10,341 bases of DNA from Terriglobia bacterium (lineage in GTDB: Bacteria; Acidobacteriota; Terriglobia; UBA7540): contig JASHTO010000315.1 in assembly GCA_030040515.1 (NCBI GenBank), positions 1 through 10,341 of the forward strand, written 5' to 3'. The notes beneath the pieces were generated by a model. That model was given only the letters and a program-made list of their open reading frames with translations, was not told the DNA's origin and ran no database searches. Made by a program: the position numbers and the translations under genes. Numbering within the stretch: the stretch's first letter is position 1; each line of letters starts with the position of its first letter. This document shows, one piece after another, positions 6,856 through 10,341 of the stretch.

Positions 6856-6994
6856 TATACGGAACGACATAAGTGTTTGCGTATTTGGCTGTAGCGGCGG
6901 TCTATGACCGCCGGTCGGCGCTCGCCCTGCGACCCAAAGCCGTCTTCTGGCGACGGGTCGCAGAGCGCCGCTACAATTTATGTCGCTCCGTATA
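6856..6994. repeat. Nested palindromic element containing family A repeat, copy 2
   Basis: Several inverted repeats are nested. The outer arms 6856-6872 and 6978-6994 pair at 16 of 17 bases (TATACGGAACGACATAA on the left). Inside, the family A ends TGTAGCGGCGGTCT (6890) and AGAGCGCCGCTACA (to 6975) pair at 13 of 14. Within those, 6895-6902 and 6906-6913 form a perfect 8-bp hairpin around TAT, and CTGCGACCC (6927-6935) pairs perfectly with GGGTCGCAG (6955-6963). The outer ends are shared with the 1206-1295 copy and the interior is not. The element lies about 160 bp before the barrel gene. No coding capacity. Confidence 0.75.
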
Positions 6995-7143
6995 AAAGGT
7001 CAATCCCTCCGCGATAGCTCCCAAAAACGGAATGAATAGTTCCTTCCCAAAATCCTTATGAGGCTTTTATGCCTTTTTCACGCCCTGCGTCCTATCTTCC
7101 GTTAGGGGGCTGATCCAAAAAAACCAAATCGATATTGCCAACT

Positions 7144-7148
7144 GGAGG
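7144..7148 (+). promoter_or_regulatory. Ribosome binding site deciding the barrel gene start
   Basis: GGAGG lies seven bases before ATG at 7156. This selects that ATG over the in-frame TTG at 7135, from which the GGAGG itself would be translated. Confidence 0.85.
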
Positions 7149-7155
7149 TTTTCAA

Positions 7156-9414
7156 ATGACCCAATTCAGGGAGGGTAAGACTCAGCAGTTTGGATATCGG
7201 TTGCGCCCCCTTAGCATGCGATGGAAGCTGGGATTGGCGGTGCTGGCGGTGAGTTTCTTGGTGGGTGCAACAACAGCGCAAGCCGGGACCTTATCCGGCG
7301 ACGTCCACGGGATCACCCGCAATTCACAAGGGGCGCCCCTTCCGGGAGTGAAGGTTCAGGTGCGTTGCGTAGAGGACAATTCCAACCGGAACATTGTGAG
7401 CGATGCACAGGGGGTGTTTGTGATCGGGAACCTCCACCCGGGACAATATCAATTGCGAGCGAGCAAGGCTGGCGTGGCCGGAACCGCGCGGGCCACCGTG
7501 AGCGTCAAGGCGCAGCAGGACTTGCGTGTCGATATGACCCTGGTCGCTTCCGCGGCGAGCGTCAGTGCTGCGAATCCGGCGCGAACAACTGGTTCGCGCA
7601 CAACTGCGGCGAACGGGAATTCCAATGAGGCCCCGTTAACTGAACGCGAGAAGATGCTGCTCGAGCGATTGGACCGCCTGGAGGCGCGTCTGGAGGAGCT
7701 GGAAGCCCGCGAGGCCGGTCAGGCTGCCGCGCCTGCCACATTGGCCGCGACCGCCGCCGCTTCACCCTCCGCCACCCGTCCGGCGGTGGTGGCAATGCTT
7801 CAACCTGCGCCTGCGAATTCCAGCAGCGTGACGAACGCAACGGCCAAGCCGGTGCCGCTCGCCTCGCTTGGCTCGGCAGGAATGAGCTCTGCCGTGAAGT
7901 CTTCCACCGCCACACCTCCCTCCGGAGTGCTCACGGCGCTGATTCCGCCCAATATCGCTGTGCCGCCCGCGGTCCAAGCCCTCGCCCCTGCCACACCGTC
8001 GGCGAATGTCGATCCGGAACCAACAGCCAACGCCAAGAAAAAAATCGACCCGTTTTCCGATTACGATTGGACGTGGCTCAACGGAAACCCGCGAACCAAG
8101 GACATCTATTGGGATTCGAAATTCTTCACCCCTGAGATTCGCTCCGACGTAACCGCCACGTGGGACAACCAGCATCCGTCGGACCATTCCATGGGAGGAT
8201 CGAGCGAGCTGTTCCGCTCCGGTGAAATCCAATTGGAGCAACTGGGCATCGGTGGCGACTTCCACTGGGACAATGTGCGCGGCCGTTTCATGACGCAATT
8301 TGGCGCCTATTCCACAGCCACTATTCGCAATGACGGCAGCTATACGCACGGTGAATGGGACATTGCCGACGCCGACCGGTACCTGTCGGAAGCTTATGGC
8401 GGTTACCACTTCAATGTGCTGGACGGGATCAACGTGGATGCGGGGATTTTCATGTCCTACATCGGCCTGTTCAGCTACTACAATTTTGACAACTGGGCCT
8501 ATCAGCCGTCGTATGTTTCCTCGAACACTCCGTGGTTCTTCCAGGGAGTGCGCATCCAGATCTTCCCCACGCCGCACCTGAAGATCGAGCCGTGGATCAT
8601 CAACGGATGGCAGTCCTACGATTCCGCCAACAACCGCCTTGGCCTGGGAGGGCAGCTTCGCTGGACGCCGTTCCCGTGGATGAACGTCATTTCCAATGGG
8701 TACGGGCAGGGGCGAGACGATCTTTACATACCCAATCGCGCGCGCATCCACTCCGACAACAGCGTGGAGGTGAAATACTTCGACCGGCCCAAGGCGCCGT
8801 TCCTCGACAAAATGGCGTTCACTTTCACGGGCGATATCGGCTGCGAATACGGCGGCGGAGTGAGCTGCACGGGCGACCACGCGGGCGGACCCAAGCAGAG
8901 TTTTCTTGGTTACATGCTTTACAATCGCTGGTGGTTTAAAAAGGATCAGTTTGCCGTCACCCTGGGCGGCGGAGAAATCAATAACCCCGGGCGCTACCTC
9001 GTGCTCCTTCCGCCCATCAACGGCATGACCGCGGCCTCCGCGGCGGTCAATTCGCCTTACTTCACCGAGAACCCCGGCGATCCCTTCAAGGCCTGGGATA
9101 GCTCGCTCACGTTCGACTGGATGCCCAAGCAGTACATCACCTTCCGGATTGAGCCCGATACTCGCCACGCGAACGTGCCGTATTGGTCGGGCCATGGCGG
9201 GATTACACCCCCGGCCTGGGTCGGCACTCCCTCGACGGTGCTCAACGGCAACGGTTATCCCACCGAGTACGCCTGCGCAACCGGCATGCCTTCCGGGCAG
9301 ACCGTGCTTTCCGCCGCGGAAGCGGCCTGCGGCGGTGGGCTGAGCAGCGTGTGGTTCCCGAGTCTGGTGAAGAGTGAGTTCCTGATCGACTTCGATATTA
9401 TGGTGAAGTTTTAG
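7156..9414 (+). CDS. Outer-membrane beta-barrel (OmpL/BBP2-like porin) with N-terminal carboxypeptidase-regulatory-like domain
   Basis: The 752-residue product opens with a 20-residue lead and a signal peptide (about 21-43, MRWKLGLAVLAVSFLVGATTAQA). A carboxypeptidase-regulatory-like beta-sandwich follows at about 46-130 (GAPLPGVKVQV, VSDAQGVFVIGNLHPGQYQLRAS). Next come a short charged coiled coil (161-188, LTEREKMLLERLDRLEARLE) and about 110 residues rich in Ala, Pro, Ser and Thr. The barrel runs from about 300 to the end and is rich in alternating aromatic strands (SYIGLFSYYNFDNWAYQPS, NTPWFFQGVRIQIFP, LKIEPWIINGW). The last residue is Phe (DFDIMVKF), as expected for insertion by the BAM machinery. 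The barrel resembles the putative porin family BBP2; no TonB plug is present, so passive diffusion is more likely than TonB-driven uptake. The substrate is unknown. The coiled coil and linker may span the periplasm or trimerize. It appears to be transcribed alone, after a repeat-containing leader. Confidence 0.8.
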   Translation: MTQFREGKTQQFGYRLRPLSMRWKLGLAVLAVSFLVGATTAQAGTLSGDVHGITRNSQGAPLPGVKVQVRCVEDNSNRNIVSDAQGVFVIGNLHPGQYQLRASKAGVAGTARATVSVKAQQDLRVDMTLVASAASVSAANPARTTGSRTTAANGNSNEAPLTEREKMLLERLDRLEARLEELEAREAGQAAAPATLAATAAASPSATRPAVVAMLQPAPANSSSVTNATAKPVPLASLGSAGMSSAVKSSTATPPSGVLTALIPPNIAVPPAVQALAPATPSANVDPEPTANAKKKIDPFSDYDWTWLNGNPRTKDIYWDSKFFTPEIRSDVTATWDNQHPSDHSMGGSSELFRSGEIQLEQLGIGGDFHWDNVRGRFMTQFGAYSTATIRNDGSYTHGEWDIADADRYLSEAYGGYHFNVLDGINVDAGIFMSYIGLFSYYNFDNWAYQPSYVSSNTPWFFQGVRIQIFPTPHLKIEPWIINGWQSYDSANNRLGLGGQLRWTPFPWMNVISNGYGQGRDDLYIPNRARIHSDNSVEVKYFDRPKAPFLDKMAFTFTGDIGCEYGGGVSCTGDHAGGPKQSFLGYMLYNRWWFKKDQFAVTLGGGEINNPGRYLVLLPPINGMTAASAAVNSPYFTENPGDPFKAWDSSLTFDWMPKQYITFRIEPDTRHANVPYWSGHGGITPPAWVGTPSTVLNGNGYPTEYACATGMPSGQTVLSAAEAACGGGLSSVWFPSLVKSEFLIDFDIMVKF

Positions 9415-9483
9415 TGTACATCCATTCTCGCCAGGAGTACGTCAAAGTCCCGCAACGGTAAGAACAGGGCGGTGGCGAATTAT

Positions 9484-9571
9484 GGAGTGCTGCCGCTTTG
9501 CCCTTCGCCAGCTTGCTGGCGGCCCGTCAGCCGGAAGCGAGCTCAACAGCGGGAGCAAGCTCCTGCACTCC
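9484..9571. repeat. Palindromic repeat with two internal hairpins, family C
   Basis: GGAGTGC at 9484-9490 is the reverse complement of GCACTCC at 9565-9571. Between them are two further hairpins: GCCAGC-TT-GCTGGC (9507-9520, perfect) and GCGGGAGC-AA-GCTCCTGC (9549-9566, 7 of 8). The plan of paired ends around internal hairpins is the same as in families A and D, but the sequence differs. It begins 70 bp after the barrel gene stop, so it could also act as a transcript-end structure. Confidence 0.6.
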
Positions 9572-9700
9572 AAATCGACTTTGGCGTACCCCTACTATTC
9601 TCGCAATCTTCCTCCTTCAACGGCCAAAGCTTTTTGAGTAAACTGCTAGTGCTCGACGGAAATTGACTTTTTGGCTTTGCGGAGAGAAATCGGCAAAACT

Positions 9701-9884
9701 AAGTTGGCCACACAAAATAATGCGCATAATCCAGGGGCATGGGTAGCCACGGTCAGGGCTCTTCTGACCGTGGGTTCGCGAGTCGTGGACAAGCCCCAAG
9801 CCCACGGTCAACCCGCGCTGCGAGTTGACCGTGGCTACCCCGGTGTGCCGCACCATTAAGCGCGTTATTTTGTGTGGCCAACTT
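9701..9884. repeat. 184-bp MITE-like element with 30-bp terminal inverted repeats, family D
   Basis: The ends 9701-9730 and 9855-9884 are inverted repeats matching at 28 of 30 positions, each beginning AAGTTGGCCACACAAAATAA. The interior has two perfect hairpins: CACGGTCAG with CTGACCGTG (9748-9756, 9764-9772), and CCACGGTCAAC with GTTGACCGTGG (9802-9812, 9824-9834). Their arms can also pair with each other (9742-9755 with 9826-9839). Folded, this gives a terminal stem with two side arms, or one long hairpin. It codes for nothing, and no target-site duplication was evident. The right end stops 24 bases before the next ATG, so it forms the leader of the beta-propeller gene and may carry its promoter. 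One end recurs at 3033-3089. A MITE origin is inferred. Confidence 0.75.
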
Positions 9885-9908
9885 CGAGGAAGGGGACGAG
9901 ACCACAAA

Positions 9909-10341
9909 ATGAAATGGGTAATCACGGCTCGAGTGCTTTTCCTCTGCGCCGCCACGACACTGGCGGCGGCCGGCGTGGCGCAGGTGAAAGGCCCGGGTCT
10001 GGTCACGGATCTGTCCTCGCCGTTGCCCGGAATGCCTCCTGTTCTCGACCCGCACGATATTTATTCGGTGGACCGCCCCGGCCTTTTGAGCCCTGTGGTG
10101 CGAAATTTCCCATCCCGCATCTATGTGCCCAACAGTGAAAGCAACACGGTGGACGTGATCGATCCCGCCACGTACAAAATCATTGAGCATTTCGCCGTGG
10201 GCCGTCAGCCCCAGCACGTAACGCCTTCCTACGACCTCAAGACTCTTTGGGTGCTGAATGATCTGGGCGACAGCGTCACCAAAATCGATCCTGCCACAGG
10301 AAAGAAGGGTGAAACTCTTCACGTTCTCGACCCCTACAACA
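9909..10341 (+). CDS. Secreted YncE-like (YVTN) beta-propeller protein, 3' end outside window
   Basis: The first 144 residues are present and the frame is open at the right edge. A signal peptide (about 1-24, MKWVITARVLFLCAATTLAA, cut near GVA/Q) predicts export. From about residue 70 there are YVTN-type propeller blades: IYVPNSESNTVDVIDPATYK, then IIEHFAVGRQPQHVTPSYD, then LWVLNDLGDSVTKIDPATGK. Each unit gives about 40 residues with a recurring V-IDPAT motif. Such proteins form seven-bladed propellers in the periplasm or outside the cell. Their roles are varied (binding partners, metal- or alcohol-oxidation accessories), so none is assigned. The start is the ATG at 9909. Its ribosome site is weak: the best purine run, AGGAAGGGG, lies 13 bases upstream, just outside the family D element, so expression may depend on that inserted leader. 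Confidence 0.85.
   Translation, partial: MKWVITARVLFLCAATTLAAAGVAQVKGPGLVTDLSSPLPGMPPVLDPHDIYSVDRPGLLSPVVRNFPSRIYVPNSESNTVDVIDPATYKIIEHFAVGRQPQHVTPSYDLKTLWVLNDLGDSVTKIDPATGKKGETLHVLDPYN

Larger units (their letters stand above)
6418..7155. other. Long intergenic region upstream of two divergent envelope genes
   Basis: About 740 bases contain no gene I can support and are more AT-rich than the coding parts. They hold a family A repeat within a larger inverted repeat (6856-6994), and a small dyad TTGCA-TGG-TGCAA at 6610-6622 that could be an operator. The leaders of the RlpA-like gene (left) and the barrel gene (right) also lie here. A minus-strand frame is open from about 6875 to 6626 but has no ATG or recognizable motif. 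No convincing promoter hexamers were found. Confidence 0.55.
9415..9908. other. Repeat-filled intergenic region
   Basis: This stretch of nearly 500 bases between two same-strand genes has no supportable gene. It holds the family C palindrome (9484-9571) and the complete family D element (9701-9884). Only about 230 bases are not repeat. No classical terminator with a T tract was found after the barrel gene. Confidence 0.6.

Noticed and set aside
6626..6875. Minus-strand open stretch in the gene-poor region
   Set aside because: It has no ATG, no ribosome site and no recognizable family motif.
7050..7080. AGGC-TTTTAT-GCCT followed by TTTTT as an intrinsic terminator
   Set aside because: The stem is only four base pairs and no plus-strand gene ends upstream.
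7762..9195. 477-codon minus-strand frame
   Set aside because: It lies entirely antisense to the barrel gene, which has a ribosome site, signal peptide and domain motifs. High GC makes long antisense frames common.
9701..9884. CRISPR array or tRNA, because of repeated CCACGGTCA units
   Set aside because: The copies are inverted rather than regularly spaced direct repeats, and there is no tRNA acceptor stem or CCA-ended cloverleaf.
9753..10322. 189-codon minus-strand frame
   Set aside because: It overlaps the family D repeat and runs antisense to the YVTN propeller gene; no motifs.

Overview
The window looks like a GC-rich chromosomal segment from an Acidobacteriota-type bacterium, probably Terriglobia or a relative. 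This is an inference from gene content: a (broken) Oar-like TonB-dependent receptor, an outer-membrane barrel fused to a carboxypeptidase-regulatory-like domain, a YVTN beta-propeller protein and many dispersed palindromic repeats are typical of that phylum. No rRNA, tRNA, CRISPR array, phage gene or transposase was seen.

Layout. 1-1135 (minus) is the 5' part of a LarA-like (lactate racemase domain, DUF2088) protein that runs off the left edge. 1335-3052 (plus) is a decayed Oar-like TonB-dependent receptor with a nonsense codon at position 3, two internal deletions and a one-base frameshift. It runs tail-to-tail into a KdpE-like response regulator (3059-3769, minus) that has no kinase beside it. 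4020-4352 (minus) is a four-helix SMR-like membrane protein with a TTG start. 4796-5710 (plus) is a LysR-type regulator, convergent with an RlpA-like secreted protein (5788-6417, minus). A gene-poor stretch of about 740 bp follows. Then comes a 752-residue outer-membrane barrel protein (7156-9414, plus), a repeat-rich gap, and the start of a secreted beta-propeller protein (9909 to the right edge, plus).

The genes do not form an obvious operon or pathway. Most are single transcription units separated by repeats. Three intact products and the pseudogene carry export signals or are membrane proteins, so the common theme is the cell envelope.

The most distinctive content is between the genes. 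At least four families of palindromic repeats are present. Family A is at 1206-1295 and 6890-6975. Family B is at 4467-4511. Family C is at 9484-9571. Family D is a 184-bp element with 30-bp terminal inverted repeats at 9701-9884. A solo end of family D at 3033-3089 lies exactly where the receptor pseudogene and the response regulator meet, and it supplies the last codons and stop of both. I found no convincing new multi-gene system.
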